NCBI RefSeq assembly: GCF_013870525.1 | Contig: NZ_JACBXD010000019.1 | Coordinates: 1-64,000 of the forward strand | Direction of reading: 5' to 3' | Length of the DNA stretch: 64,000 bases | Source of the DNA: Amycolatopsis pittospori | Lineage (GTDB): Bacteria > Actinomycetota > Actinomycetes > Mycobacteriales > Pseudonocardiaceae | In this document: positions 43,051 to 54,176 of the stretch, piece by piece | Layout of the letters: every line of letters starts with the position of its first letter | How positions within the stretch are numbered: the stretch's first letter is position 1 | Program-made: the position numbers and the translations under genes | Notes under the pieces: model-generated | What the model was told of the DNA's origin: nothing | Database searches by the model: none | Seen by the model: only the letters and a program-made list of their open reading frames with translations

Positions 43051-43054
<4 letters not shown>
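43027..43054 (-). promoter_or_regulatory. promoter of the leader peptide / ACT-like gene
   Basis: On the minus strand, GTGACT (43054-43049) as -35 and TAGCCT (43032-43027) as -10 are 16 bases apart. Transcription would begin at the GTG of the leader peptide. The -35 element overlaps the stop codon of the glycerol kinase fusion gene. Confidence 0.55.
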
Positions 43055-45003
<1,949 letters not shown>

Positions 45004-45016
45004 ACGAGCACCTCCA

Positions 45017-45784
45017 TCACCATCGGGACGCGCCGAGGTCGCGGGACACCGCGCGCGCCGCGTCGCGCACTTGACCGAGCAGCCGCGGGATCGGGCCGCC
45101 GTCGGCCTCGCAGATCCGTTCCGCCGCGCCGGACACCCCGATCGCGCCGACCACGATGCCGCCGTGGCCCCGGATCGGTGCGGCGATCCCGGCCTCGCCC
45201 GGGATCATTTCGCCGAGTTCGCTCGCCCAGCCCGCCTCGCGCACCTTGCCGCAGGCACGTTTGATCGCGGTCTGGGTGACCAGGGTCCGGCGGGTGTAGG
45301 CCTCCGGTTCGCCGGTGCGCAACGATGCCACGAGACCGGTGTCGTAGGCCAGCAGGACCTTCCCGAGCGCGGTCGCGTGCAGCGGCAGCAGCGTGCCGAC
45401 GTCGAGCGTCTGCAGGCTGTCGTCCGGCCGGAACACGTGGTGCACCACCAGGACCCGGCCTTCGAGCGGCGCTCCGATCCGGACGGCCTCACCGCTGCGC
45501 GCGGCCAGCGCGTCGGCCCAGTTGATCGCCCGCGACCGGAGTTCGTTGACGTCGAGGTAGCTCGTGCCGAGGTGCAGCAACGCGGCGCCCAGTTGGTATT
45601 TCCCGGTGTCGCGGTCCTGTTCGACAAAGCCGACCCCTTGCAGGGTGCGCAGGATCCCGTGCGCCGTGCCCTTGGCGAGTTCGAGTGAATCGGCGATCTC
45701 GCCGACCCCGAGACGTCCGGAACCACGCGCCAGCAACCGCAGGATCGCGGCGGCGCGCTCGATGGACTGGATCGGACCGGGCAC
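45017..45784 (-). CDS. gylR: IclR-family regulator of glycerol catabolism (GylR-like)
   Basis: 255 residues from GTG 45784. The first part is a winged helix ([54 protein letters not shown]) and the second an IclR effector domain ([33 protein letters not shown]). Divergent from glpF-glpK-glpD and sharing the Streptomyces gylR-gyl arrangement, it should respond to glycerol or glycerol-3-phosphate. Two TTCGACA palindromes in the gap are its likely operators. The kinase fusion gene downstream is on the same strand and may be cotranscribed. Confidence 0.9.
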   Translation of the reverse strand: MPGPIQSIERAAAILRLLARGSGRLGVGEIADSLELAKGTAHGILRTLQGVGFVEQDRDTGKYQLGAALLHLGTSYLDVNELRSRAINWADALAARSGEAVRIGAPLEGRVLVVHHVFRPDDSLQTLDVGTLLPLHATALGKVLLAYDTGLVASLRTGEPEAYTRRTLVTQTAIKRACGKVREAGWASELGEMIPGEAGIAAPIRGHGGIVVGAIGVSGAAERICEADGGPIPRLLGQVRDAARAVSRDLGASRW

Positions 45785-45812
45785 GGCGCAACCGTAGCCC
45801 GACCGGCCCTGA

Positions 45813-45857
45813 TTCGACAATGTCGAACATCGTCTTCGGGTGTTCGACAATGCCGAC
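45813..45857. promoter_or_regulatory. paired IclR/GylR operator sites
   Basis: TTCGACA-A-TGTCGAA at 45813-45827 is perfectly symmetric around its central base. A second, weaker copy (TTCGACA-A-TGCCGAC) is at 45843-45857, 30 bp centre to centre, so on the same DNA face. Both lie between gylR and glpF. Confidence 0.75.
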
Positions 45858-45935
45858 CGGCGTCCGTTGACCCCGGGTCGCCCCGAATTTAACTTCGGCC
45901 ACAGCAGGGCAACGGTGTCCTTTGTGGAGGAAGCA

Positions 45936-46757
45936 ATGGTGCGAAACCTCAAGGCTCGCGGACTCGCGGGCGAACTGGCCGCGGAGTTCGTGGGGACGAT
46001 GATCCTCATCCTGTTCGGATGCGGGGTGGTGGCCCAGGTGGTCGCCGCGGGCATCGGGGACCACGACAGCATCGCCTGGGCGTGGGGCATCGGTGTCACG
46101 CTCGGTATCTACGTGGCTTCGCGGATCAGCGGGGCGCATCTCAATCCCGCGATCACCGTCGCGCTCGCGGTGTTCAAAGGCTTCTCCTGGCGCAAGGTCG
46201 CCCCGTACGCCCTGGCGCAGACCGCCGGCGCGTTCCTCGCGGCGCTGCTCGTGCGCTGGAACTACACCGAGGTGCTCAACGCCGCCGACCCCGGGCTGAC
46301 GATCAAGACCCAGGGTGTCTTCTCCACTCTTCCGGGTAACGGAACCCTGCCGGTGGGTGACTGGGGCGCCTTCCGCGACCAGATCATCGGCACCGCGATC
46401 CTCGCCCTGGTGATCTTCGCCATCACCGACCTCCGCAACACCGCGCCCGCCGCGAACCTCGCCCCGGTCGTCGTCGGTTTCCTCGTGGTCGCGATCGGTA
46501 TGGCCTGGGGCACCAACGCCGGCTACGCGATCAACCCCGCCCGTGACTTCGGCCCGCGGTTGATGTCCTGGCTCACCGGCTACGACACGGCGTTCACGGA
46601 CCAATACGGCTTCCCGTACTGGTGGATCCCGATCGTGGCCCCGGTCATCGGCGCGGTCATCGGCGGCGCGATCTACAAGTTCTTCATCGAACGCTACCTG
46701 CCCGCCGACCCGGCCCCGGAATCCTTGCCCGCCAAGGATCTCGAGTCCGCCGCCTGA
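45936..46757 (+). CDS. glpF: glycerol facilitator (aquaglyceroporin)
   Basis: 273 residues from the ATG at 45936 (GTGGAGGAAGCA before it). Six helices and two half-helix loops are visible. The first loop has SGAHLNPAITVAL and the second GYAINPARDFGPRLMSW; the Asp after the second NPAR is diagnostic of glycerol-conducting channels. It is the first gene of the glpF-glpK-glpD operon and lets glycerol diffuse through the membrane. Confidence 0.95.
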   Translation: MVRNLKARGLAGELAAEFVGTMILILFGCGVVAQVVAAGIGDHDSIAWAWGIGVTLGIYVASRISGAHLNPAITVALAVFKGFSWRKVAPYALAQTAGAFLAALLVRWNYTEVLNAADPGLTIKTQGVFSTLPGNGTLPVGDWGAFRDQIIGTAILALVIFAITDLRNTAPAANLAPVVVGFLVVAIGMAWGTNAGYAINPARDFGPRLMSWLTGYDTAFTDQYGFPYWWIPIVAPVIGAVIGGAIYKFFIERYLPADPAPESLPAKDLESAA

Positions 46758-46781
46758 GCCGTCCTCAAAGGAGAGACAGAC

Positions 46782-48299
46782 ATGCCTGACTACATCGGCG
46801 CCGTCGACCAGGGCACCACCAGCACGCGGTTCATGATCTTCGACCACGGCGGCAACGAGATCGCCCGCCACCAGCTCGAACACGAGCAGATCCTGCCGAA
46901 GCCGGGCTGGGTCGAACACGACCCGACCGAGATCTGGGAGCGGACCCGGTCGGTCATCGCCACCGCACTCAACAAGGCGAACCTGACCGCGGCCGACCTC
47001 GCCTCGCTCGGCATCACCAACCAGCGCGAGACCACCGTCGTGTGGAACCGCCGCACCGGTCGCCCGTACTGCAACGCCATCGTGTGGCAGGACACCCGCA
47101 CCGACCGGATCGCCTCGGCGCTGGAGCGGTCCGGCAAGGGCGACGTCATCCGCCGCAAGGCCGGTCTGCCGCCCGCGACGTACTTCTCCGGCGGCAAGCT
47201 GCAGTGGATCCTGGAGAACGTCGACGGCGTCCGCGAAGACGCCGAGAAGGGCGACGCGCTCTTCGGCACCACAGACTCCTGGCTGATCTGGAACCTCACT
47301 GGCGGCTCCGACGGTGGTGTCCACGTGACCGACCCCACCAACGCGTCGCGCACGATGCTGATGGACCTGGAAACACTGGAGTGGGACGACGAACTGCTGT
47401 CGTTCTTCGGTGTCCCGAAGCAGATGCTGCCCGCGATCCGCCCCTCGTCCGACCCCGGCTTCTTCGGCACGACCCGCGCGGACGGACCGCTCGGCGGCGA
47501 GGTGGCGATCGCCGGTGTGCTCGGCGACCAGCAGGCGGCGACCGTCGGCCAGGTGTGCTTCCGGCCCGGCGAGGCCAAGAACACCTACGGCACCGGCAAC
47601 TTCCTGCTGCTCAACACCGGGCACGAGCTCGTGCGGTCGAAGCACGGCCTGCTCACGACCCTGTGCTACCAGTTCGGCGACGAGAAACCGGTGTACGCGC
47701 TGGAAGGTTCGATCGCCGTCACCGGTTCCGCCGTGCAGTGGCTGCGCGACCAGCTCGGCATCATCAGCGGCGCGTCCCAGAGCGAGAGTCTCGCGCGGCA
47801 GGTCGAGGACAACGGCGGTGTCTACTTCGTCCCGGCGTTCTCCGGTCTTTTCGCGCCGTACTGGCGTTCCGACGCGCGTGGCGCGATCGTCGGGCTCACT
47901 CGCGCGACCACCAACGCGCATCTGGCGCGGGCGACGCTGGAGGCGATCTGCTACCAGACCCGCGACGTCGTCGAGGCCATGCAGAACGACTCGGGCGTCC
48001 CGCTCGACGTGTTGCGTGTGGACGGTGGCGTGACGGCGAACGAGCTCTGCATGCAGCTCCAGGCCGACATCCTCGGCGTGCCGGTGTCGAAGCCGGTCGT
48101 CGCCGAGACCACCGCGCTCGGCGCCGCCTACGCGGCCGGGCTGGCCGTCGGGTTCTGGAAGAACACCGACGAGCTGGAGCAGAACTGGAACGAGGACAAG
48201 CGCTGGACGCCGTCGTGGACGGAAGAGCAGCGCACCGAGGGCTACGCGGGCTGGCAGAAGGCCGTCGGCCGCACGCTCGACTGGGTGGAGGTCGAGTGA
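46782..48299 (+). CDS. glpK: glycerol kinase
   Basis: 505 residues, full length. Glycerol and ATP motifs are in order: [49 protein letters not shown]-like [48 protein letters not shown]. It converts glycerol to sn-glycerol-3-phosphate. GGAGAGACAG precedes the ATG. It lies 24 bases after glpF and its stop overlaps or abuts glpD candidate starts. The paralogous kinase at 43051 carries an extra domain, so this is the conventional copy. Confidence 0.96.
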   Translation: MPDYIGAVDQGTTSTRFMIFDHGGNEIARHQLEHEQILPKPGWVEHDPTEIWERTRSVIATALNKANLTAADLASLGITNQRETTVVWNRRTGRPYCNAIVWQDTRTDRIASALERSGKGDVIRRKAGLPPATYFSGGKLQWILENVDGVREDAEKGDALFGTTDSWLIWNLTGGSDGGVHVTDPTNASRTMLMDLETLEWDDELLSFFGVPKQMLPAIRPSSDPGFFGTTRADGPLGGEVAIAGVLGDQQAATVGQVCFRPGEAKNTYGTGNFLLLNTGHELVRSKHGLLTTLCYQFGDEKPVYALEGSIAVTGSAVQWLRDQLGIISGASQSESLARQVEDNGGVYFVPAFSGLFAPYWRSDARGAIVGLTRATTNAHLARATLEAICYQTRDVVEAMQNDSGVPLDVLRVDGGVTANELCMQLQADILGVPVSKPVVAETTALGAAYAAGLAVGFWKNTDELEQNWNEDKRWTPSWTEEQRTEGYAGWQKAVGRTLDWVEVE

Positions 48300-48322
48300 G
48301 CCCGATGAACAGGAGGAACAAA

Positions 48323-50017
48323 GTGACACCCGTACCGCTTTCCCCGGTCTACCGCGCCGAGACGCTGCGCAAGCTGGCTCGCGAAGAGGTCGACATCCTG
48401 GTCGTCGGCGGGGGAGTGACCGGTGCCGGCGTCGCGCTCGACGCGGCGTCGCGCGGGCTCTCCGTCGCGCTCGTCGAGGCCCGGGACTTCGCCGCCGGGA
48501 CGTCGAGCCGGTCCAGCAAACTGATCCACGGTGGCCTGCGCTACCTGGAACAGCTGGACTTCAAGCTGGTCCGTGAGGCCCTGAAGGAACGCGGCCTCCT
48601 GTTGCAGACGCTGGCGCCGCATCTGGTGCGGCCGGTGAAGTTCCTGGTGCCGCTCAAGCACCGCGTCTGGGAACGTGGCTACATCGGCGCCGGCGTCACG
48701 CTCTACGACACCCTCGGCGGCGCTCGCGCCCTTCCGCGCCATCGGCATCTGTCGAAGCGCGGTGCCGGGAAGGTGGCGCCCGGCCTGGCCGACGACGCCT
48801 TGATCGGCGCCATCCAGTACTACGACGCCCAGGTCGACGACGCTCGGCACACGATGACCATCGCGCGGACGGCGGCGGAGCAGGGCGCCTCGGTCCTCAC
48901 CAGGGCTCGGGTCACTTCGCTCATCCGTGACGGCGAAAGCGTTGTGGGCGCGAAGGTCGTCGACCGCGAGAGCGGCGCGGAGATCGAGGTCCGGGCGAAG
49001 ACGGTCGTCGCGGCCACCGGCGTGTGGAGCGACGACATGGCGGAGGCGGCGGGCATCCCCGCGCCGTTCACCGTGCGCGCGTCGAAGGGCGTCCACCTGG
49101 TGGTGCCGCGCGAGAAGATCGACCTGGACACCGGCCTGATCCTGCGCACCGAGAAGAGCGTCCTGTTCGTCATCCCGTGGGGACGGCACTGGATCGTCGG
49201 CACCACCGACACCGAATGGGACCTCGACCGCGAACATCCGGCGGCCAGCCAGGCGGACGTCGACTACGTGCTCGGCCACCTCAACGCCGTACTTCGCACG
49301 CCGATCACGGCCGACGACATCGAAGGCGTCTACGCGGGGCTTCGGCCGCTGCTGGCCGCGAAGGCGACGTCTACGACGAAGCTGTCGCGAGAGCACGCCG
49401 TGGCGCACCCGGTGCCGGGGCTGGTGATCGTGGCGGGCGGCAAGTACACGACGTACCGCGTGATGGCCGCGGACGCGGTGGACGTCGCCGTCGAGGACCT
49501 CGGCCGCCCGGCGCCGTCGTCGTGGACCGAGCGGCTGCCGATCGTCGGCGCGACCGGCTACCACGAACTGTGGGACGGGCGGCACTCGCTCGTCCAGCGC
49601 TCCGGGCTGCCGCTGAGCCGGATCGAGCACCTGCTCCAGCGCTACGGCACCGCGATCGAGGACATCCTCGCGTCCCTTGTGGAGCGTCCCGAACTCCGCG
49701 AGGCGATCCCGGGAACGGCGGAGTACATCAAGGCGGAGGCCGTTTACGCGGTCTCGCACGAGGGCGCGCTGCACCTGGAGGACGTCCTCACTCGCCGGAC
49801 GCGGATCTCGATCGAGGAGCGGGACCGCGGCGTGACCGCCGCGCCCGAGGTGGCCGCGCTCATGGCGCCGCTGCTGGGCTGGGACTCGCACCGCCAGGAA
49901 CGCGAGGTGACCAACTACCTCGCGCGGGTCGAGGCGGAACGTTCCGCCCAGGCCCAGCCGGACGACGAGGCGGCGAACGCCAGCCGTCTCGCGGCCCCGG
50001 CGCTGCTGTCGAGCTGA
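48323..50017 (+). CDS. glpD: glycerol-3-phosphate dehydrogenase, FAD-dependent aerobic type
   Basis: 564 residues. The FAD site VVGGGVTGAGVALDAASRGL is near the start, followed by the GlpD signature SSRSSKLIHGGLRYLEQLDFKLVREALKER. PWGRHWIVGTTDTEWD and GGKYTTYRVMAADAVD follow, with a C-terminal helical domain. It oxidises glycerol-3-phosphate to dihydroxyacetone phosphate and feeds electrons to quinone. GTG at 48323 has AGGAGG seven bases upstream; an ATG at 48305 and a GTG at 48296 overlapping the glpK stop are alternatives. A terminator follows. Confidence 0.95.
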   Translation: MTPVPLSPVYRAETLRKLAREEVDILVVGGGVTGAGVALDAASRGLSVALVEARDFAAGTSSRSSKLIHGGLRYLEQLDFKLVREALKERGLLLQTLAPHLVRPVKFLVPLKHRVWERGYIGAGVTLYDTLGGARALPRHRHLSKRGAGKVAPGLADDALIGAIQYYDAQVDDARHTMTIARTAAEQGASVLTRARVTSLIRDGESVVGAKVVDRESGAEIEVRAKTVVAATGVWSDDMAEAAGIPAPFTVRASKGVHLVVPREKIDLDTGLILRTEKSVLFVIPWGRHWIVGTTDTEWDLDREHPAASQADVDYVLGHLNAVLRTPITADDIEGVYAGLRPLLAAKATSTTKLSREHAVAHPVPGLVIVAGGKYTTYRVMAADAVDVAVEDLGRPAPSSWTERLPIVGATGYHELWDGRHSLVQRSGLPLSRIEHLLQRYGTAIEDILASLVERPELREAIPGTAEYIKAEAVYAVSHEGALHLEDVLTRRTRISIEERDRGVTAAPEVAALMAPLLGWDSHRQEREVTNYLARVEAERSAQAQPDDEAANASRLAAPALLSS

Positions 50018-50025
50018 CCCTTGAG

Positions 50026-50054
50026 GGCCGCACCGGGTTCCGCCCGGTGCGGCC
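50026..50054 (+). terminator. terminator of the glpFKD operon
   Basis: Perfect 12-base arms (GGCCGCACCGGG and its complement) around TTCCG begin nine bases after the glpD stop, in the short gap to the convergent cupin gene. Confidence 0.85.
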
Positions 50055-50061
50055 TGCCGGG

Positions 50062-50493
50062 TCACGGGCGCGGCGCCCGCCGGTCCTTGCGCTCTTTGAG
50101 TTCTTCGGCCGGGACCGGGATCAGCATCGGCTGCCCGGGTACGCCGAACATGGTGACGACGAACTGGCTTTCGGCGTCGTCGAAATGATTGCCGTCCTGG
50201 TAGTGGATGACGTCGCCACCCGGCTCCCAGAACGACTCCCCGGCCTTGACGACCCGCTCCGGCTCGCCTTCCAGTTCGAAGACGATCGCGCCCTTGACGA
50301 CGTAGCCGAACGCGGGCCCGGTGTGCCGATGTGGAGGCGCGCCTTCGCAACCCGGTGGAAGGGTGATCAGGATCGTCATCGCCTCCGCGTTCTCCGGCAT
50401 CGGCGGCGCCGGCACCGACGAGATCATTTCGATCTTCGGCGGGGGCGTGGTCGCGTCGGGGTTCTCCAAGTGATGCGCGTGGTCCGTGGTCAT
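50062..50493 (-). CDS. cupin-domain protein
   Basis: 143 residues. One cupin barrel with its two metal motifs: PPHRHTGPAFGYVVKGAIVFELEG and a weaker second box around DVIHYQDGNHF. Substrate and reaction are unknown. Its ATG shares one base with the upstream gene's stop (TGATG), so the two are a coupled operon. Single cupins next to an NmrA-type reductase are frequent redox-linked pairs in actinomycetes. Confidence 0.85.
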   Translation of the reverse strand: MTTDHAHHLENPDATTPPPKIEMISSVPAPPMPENAEAMTILITLPPGCEGAPPHRHTGPAFGYVVKGAIVFELEGEPERVVKAGESFWEPGGDVIHYQDGNHFDDAESQFVVTMFGVPGQPMLIPVPAEELKERKDRRAPRP

Positions 50494-51224
50494 CACTTGA
50501 GCCAGTCGAGGTAGCGGGTGGCGGCGATGCGGGCGCCGTCCTTGGTGGTGAGCACGTCACCCTTGACCGCGGAGAACATGCCCGCGGTCTCGTCGATCGT
50601 CACCGAACGCGTGTCCCCCTTGGCGGACAAGGTGATCCGGCCCAGTTCGTCCAGCGGGTAGACGTCCGGCCCGCCGACGTCGAGAGTGCCGTTCAGCGGC
50701 TTCCCGGCGGAGACGTCGGAGACGGCGGCCGCGACGTCCGCCGCGGCGATCGGCTGGATCGGCGTACTGGGCAGGCGGACGGTCTTCTCGTCGGAGGTCC
50801 AGGACAGGACCGCGCCGACGAACTCCATGAACTGGGTGGCGCGGACGATCGAGTAGGGGATCCCGCTGCTCTTGAGGATGTCCTCCTGGAGCGTCTTCGC
50901 GCGGTAGTAGTCGAGGTCGGGGACCTGGTCGACGCCGACGATCGACAGGATCACGAAGTGCCCCGTGCCCGCCTTCTTCGCGGAGGCCACCAGGTTGTCC
51001 ATCGAGGTCTGGAAGAAGGCGGGGGAGGCCTCGTCGAAGGTCGGGGAGTTCGTCAGGTTGACGACCACGTCGGCGCCGTCGAGCGCGGCGTCCAGGCCCT
51101 GGCCGGTGAGGAGATCGACCCCGGTGGACGGCGAATGCGGGACGGCCTCGTGTCCGGCGTCGTTCAGGTTCCGCACGACCTGCGAGCCGATCAGCCCGGT
51201 TCCGCCGATGACTGCGAATTTCAT
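50493..51224 (-). CDS. NmrA-like NAD(P)-binding oxidoreductase (atypical SDR)
   Basis: 243 residues. A Rossmann start MKFAVIGGTGLIGSQVVRNL with the GGTGxxG nucleotide motif is followed by DGADVVVNLTNSPTFDEAS and SIVGVDQVPDLDYYRAKTLQEDIL. The YxxxK pair in DYYRAKT is the SDR-like catalytic motif. It could reduce or simply sense NAD(P)H. It is divergent from an Rrf2-family regulator across repeated palindromes, and coupled to a cupin gene downstream. Redox-dependent control is likely. Confidence 0.87.
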   Translation of the reverse strand: MKFAVIGGTGLIGSQVVRNLNDAGHEAVPHSPSTGVDLLTGQGLDAALDGADVVVNLTNSPTFDEASPAFFQTSMDNLVASAKKAGTGHFVILSIVGVDQVPDLDYYRAKTLQEDILKSSGIPYSIVRATQFMEFVGAVLSWTSDEKTVRLPSTPIQPIAAADVAAAVSDVSAGKPLNGTLDVGGPDVYPLDELGRITLSAKGDTRSVTIDETAGMFSAVKGDVLTTKDGARIAATRYLDWLK

Positions 51225-51255
51225 GACCCAGCCCTTCTTCGAGGATGTCCGCTAA

Positions 51256-51303
51256 CTCGGACACCCGATGTCCGAGATAATACTCAGATACATTGTGTCC
51301 GAG
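51256..51303. promoter_or_regulatory. Rrf2 operator sites
   Basis: CTCGGACA and TGTCCGAG form perfect 8-base arms with a five-base spacer at 51256-51276. A second, imperfect copy (CTCAGATACA, TTG, TGTCCGAG) is at 51283-51303. They lie between the NmrA-type and Rrf2 genes, and the repeated half-site points to autoregulation plus control of the divergent operon. Confidence 0.72.
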
Positions 51304-51329
51304 TCAAGGGGCGGGTTAGAGTCATCCGG

Positions 51330-51812
51330 GTGAAGATGTCCGGCGGGGTCGAGTGGGCCCTGCATTGCTGCGTCGTGCTGACCTCGGTCGACGAACCGGC
51401 GCCGGCCGCGCGGCTGGCGCAGCTTCACGACGTCTCCCCGAGCTACCTCGCCAAGCAGCTCCAAGCCCTTTCGCGCGCCGGTCTCATTCGTTCGGTGCAA
51501 GGGAAGGCCGGGGGATACGTCCTCACGCGACCGCCATCCGAGATCACGGTGCTCGACGTCGTCGAAGCCATCGACGGTCCCGGCCCGGCCTTCATCTGCA
51601 CCGAGATCCGGCAGCGCGGCCCGATGGCGACGCCGCCCGAAGCGTGCACGGCGCCGTGCGCCATCAGCCGTGCGATGGCCAACGCCGAGACCCAGTGGCG
51701 GGAGGCGTTGCGCGCGGTGTCCATCGCGGACCTGGCAGACGACGTCCGCGGCGACTACGGGCCGGGCGCGCTGGCGGGGATCGGCGGCTGGTTCAAGGCC
51801 GCGGAGGGGTAA
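51330..51812 (+). CDS. Rrf2-family regulator
   Basis: 160 residues from GTG 51330 (ATG at 51336 is an alternative). The winged helix reads GVEWALHCCVVLTSV to LAQLHDVSPSYLAKQLQALSRAGLIRSVQGKAGGYVLTRPPSEITVLDVVEAIDG. Cysteines in ICTEIRQRG and EACTAPCAI may bind an iron-sulfur cluster, as in NsrR/IscR/RsrR relatives, although the spacing is not the classic one. It faces the NmrA/cupin operon and probably represses it in a redox- or nitric-oxide-dependent manner. Confidence 0.87.
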   Translation: MKMSGGVEWALHCCVVLTSVDEPAPAARLAQLHDVSPSYLAKQLQALSRAGLIRSVQGKAGGYVLTRPPSEITVLDVVEAIDGPGPAFICTEIRQRGPMATPPEACTAPCAISRAMANAETQWREALRAVSIADLADDVRGDYGPGALAGIGGWFKAAEG

Positions 51813-51820
51813 TCGACGGA

Positions 51821-51858
51821 TACGGCGAAGGTGGCCCGCAGGCGACACCTTCGCCGTA
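51821..51858. terminator. bidirectional terminator
   Basis: Perfect 13-base arms (TACGGCGAAGGTG at 51821-51833, partner 51846-51858) lie exactly between the convergent Rrf2 and MFS genes. Confidence 0.8.
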
Positions 51859-51862
51859 CCTC

Positions 51863-53158
51863 TCACCGATCGCCGTGCCTGGGCCGCATCAGCGCGGTGG
51901 CCGCCATGGTCGCGATCACCAGTGCCGCCGCCAGCGAGAACGCCCGCATCGGGGAATGCCCGTTCAGGAAGACGGTGCCGAACACCGCGATCCCCAGCGT
52001 CGCTCCCAGTTGCTGCACCGCGTTCAGCAGTCCCGCCGCGGATCCCGTCTCCTGTGGACGGACGCCTGTCAGCGCGGTGGTGAAGAACGGCACCGTGAAC
52101 AGTCCCAAGCCGAGTCCGCCGATCCCGAGCGCGGGAAGCAGCGGGCCCGCCATCGCCAGGAGGATTCCCGCGAGCAACAGCGTCAGCCCGGCGAAGGCGA
52201 CACGCAGTCCGTAGCGGGGCACGAGCCATCGGCCCGCCACCCAGGACGACACCGCCAGCCCGCTCGACCACGGCAGCAGCGTCAGTCCGGACGCCAGTAC
52301 TCCGCGCCCCTCGTCGAGTTGCTGGTGCAGGACCACCACGAGCATCAGCCCGTTCATCACCGCGAAGAACAGGGTCGACGCCGCGAGTGCCGCGGGGAAG
52401 CCGCGACGGCCGAACAAACTCGGCTCGACCAGTGGATGACGTCGTGTCCGCTGGTGGAGCGCGAACAGCACCAGCACCGCGGCGCCACCAGCGAAGAGGC
52501 GCCAGTCCCACCTGTCGATCAGCGGGTACACCAGCAGACCGACGCCGAGCGACGCGAGCACGGTGCCCGGCACGTCCAGCCGGACCGGACGCGGGGCACG
52601 GTCCTCCGGCAGCAGCCGTCCGGCGGCGAGGACCGCGATCGAGAGCGGCACGTTCACCAGGAACGCCGCACGCCACGAGATCAGCTCGGTCAGCAGGGCG
52701 CCGAGCAGTGGGCCGCTCACCGCGGACAGACCCACGACCGGTCCGTTCCAGCCGAGTGCCGCGGCCAGCGCCGGGCCGGTGAACATCGCCTTGATCAATC
52801 CGATGGTCTGGGGGATCACCAGCGCCGCCGCCATTCCCTGTATCGCTCGCGCGCCGATCAGTACGCCGGTGTCCGGCGCGAGCGCGCAGCACAGCGACGC
52901 GAGGGCGAACACGGCGACGCCGAACCGGAACACGCGGCGCCGGCCCAGCAGATCGCCGAGCCTGCCGCCGGTGATCAGGAGTACCGCGAAGGGGAGTGTG
53001 TAAGCGGCGCCGAACCACTGGATGCTCGACGCCGGGCCGCCGAGGTCGGCGTGGATCGCCGGACCGGCGACCTGAGTGATCGTCGCGTCCAGCACGTTCA
53101 TCGCCTCGGCGGCGAGCAGGGTGGCGAGCGGGGCCAGCCTGGTTTTCGTCTCTTGCAT
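51863..53158 (-). CDS. MFS drug-efflux transporter, 14-helix (DHA2) type
   Basis: 431 residues from the ATG at 53158; longer frames lack a ribosome site. Motifs: LDATITQVAGPAIHADLGG in the first helix (motif D1 type), TGGRLGDLLGRRRVFRFGV (loop 2-3), and ALGWNGPVVGLSAVSGPLLGALLTELISWRAAFLVNVP, the antiporter motif of DHA2 exporters. It should expel drugs or metabolites against protons. The divergent AsnC-type gene, 55 bases away, is the probable regulator. Confidence 0.9.
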   Translation of the reverse strand: MQETKTRLAPLATLLAAEAMNVLDATITQVAGPAIHADLGGPASSIQWFGAAYTLPFAVLLITGGRLGDLLGRRRVFRFGVAVFALASLCCALAPDTGVLIGARAIQGMAAALVIPQTIGLIKAMFTGPALAAALGWNGPVVGLSAVSGPLLGALLTELISWRAAFLVNVPLSIAVLAAGRLLPEDRAPRPVRLDVPGTVLASLGVGLLVYPLIDRWDWRLFAGGAAVLVLFALHQRTRRHPLVEPSLFGRRGFPAALAASTLFFAVMNGLMLVVVLHQQLDEGRGVLASGLTLLPWSSGLAVSSWVAGRWLVPRYGLRVAFAGLTLLLAGILLAMAGPLLPALGIGGLGLGLFTVPFFTTALTGVRPQETGSAAGLLNAVQQLGATLGIAVFGTVFLNGHSPMRAFSLAAALVIATMAATALMRPRHGDR

Positions 53159-53213
53159 GGCCGAGAGGGTGCGGCGAAAATGACTTCTGTTCCATGAAAC
53201 CCGGCTTGAATGG

Positions 53214-54176
53214 ATGAAATCTTCCATGTTGGACGTCGTCGACCGTGCTCTGATCCATGCGCTGCATATCGACGCGCGTGCGCCGTTCAGCCGCGTCGGC
53301 GAAGTGCTCGGCGTCTCCACTCAGACCGTCGCGCGTCGCTATCAGCGGCTTCGCGCCGACGCGGGACTGCGAGTGGTGGGCCTGCCCGATCCCGACCGGG
53401 CGGGCCTGACGCAGTGGCTCGTGCGACTCACCGCGCAGCCCGCCACCGCGCGGACGCTGGCCCGTTCGCTGGCCGGACGGCCGGACACGTCCTGGGTCAA
53501 GCTGACCTCGGGCGGCACGGAGATCGTGACGATCGCGCATACGCCGAGGCATGCGCCGAGCGTCATGCTGCTGCACGACATCCCGCGCACCGCGAGTGTC
53601 ACCGCGGTCTCCGCGCATTTCATCCTGCACACCTATCTCGGCGGCCCGACCGCGTGGCACGGCAGGGTCGCCGCGTTGACCGAGGACCAGCAGGAAGCGT
53701 TGCGGCCGCCGGAAACCCACGCCGAGGACGAGCCACTGACCCCGGCCGACCACGCGCTGATCGCCGCCCTCCGGGTCGACGGCCGCACGGGTATCGCGGA
53801 TCTCGCCGCCGCGGCGGGCCTGGCACCGGCGACCGCGGCCCGCCGCCTGGCCGCCCTTCGCGCACGGGGCGCGCTCTTCTTCGACGTCGAGATCAGCGCG
53901 GCCCTGTACGGCGTGACCACGCAGGCGTTCCTGTGGATGGCCGTCGCGCCGGCGGACCTCGACGAGGTGGCGACGACGCTGGCCACTCACGAGGAGCTGG
54001 CCGTCGTCGTCGCCACGACCGGGCCCACCAACCTGGCCGCGCAGGCGCTGTGCCCGGATCCCGCCGCGCTACATCGCTATCTCACCCGGCGGCTCGGCGC
54101 GCTACGGGCGATCCACACGGTGCACACCGCGCCGGTGCTGGAAATCGTGAAGGCGGTCGGACCGCTCACGCACTGA
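53214..54176 (+). CDS. Lrp/AsnC-family regulator with two helix-turn-helix modules
   Basis: 320 residues, twice the usual Lrp size. A first AsnC-type HTH ([52 protein letters not shown]) is followed by a ligand (RAM) domain. Then a second HTH ([45 protein letters not shown]) and another RAM-like domain follow. Such tandem proteins are widespread in actinomycetes. ATG at 53214 or 53226. It is divergent from the MFS gene and its 3' end overlaps the NmrA-type gene by 11 bases (convergent). Confidence 0.87.
   Translation: MKSSMLDVVDRALIHALHIDARAPFSRVGEVLGVSTQTVARRYQRLRADAGLRVVGLPDPDRAGLTQWLVRLTAQPATARTLARSLAGRPDTSWVKLTSGGTEIVTIAHTPRHAPSVMLLHDIPRTASVTAVSAHFILHTYLGGPTAWHGRVAALTEDQQEALRPPETHAEDEPLTPADHALIAALRVDGRTGIADLAAAAGLAPATAARRLAALRARGALFFDVEISAALYGVTTQAFLWMAVAPADLDEVATTLATHEELAVVVATTGPTNLAAQALCPDPAALHRYLTRRLGALRAIHTVHTAPVLEIVKAVGPLTH

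Noticed and set aside
47042..48322. In-frame extension of GlpD to 991 residues
   Set aside because: The extension is the shadow frame of glpK; a strong ribosome site and homology begin at 48323.
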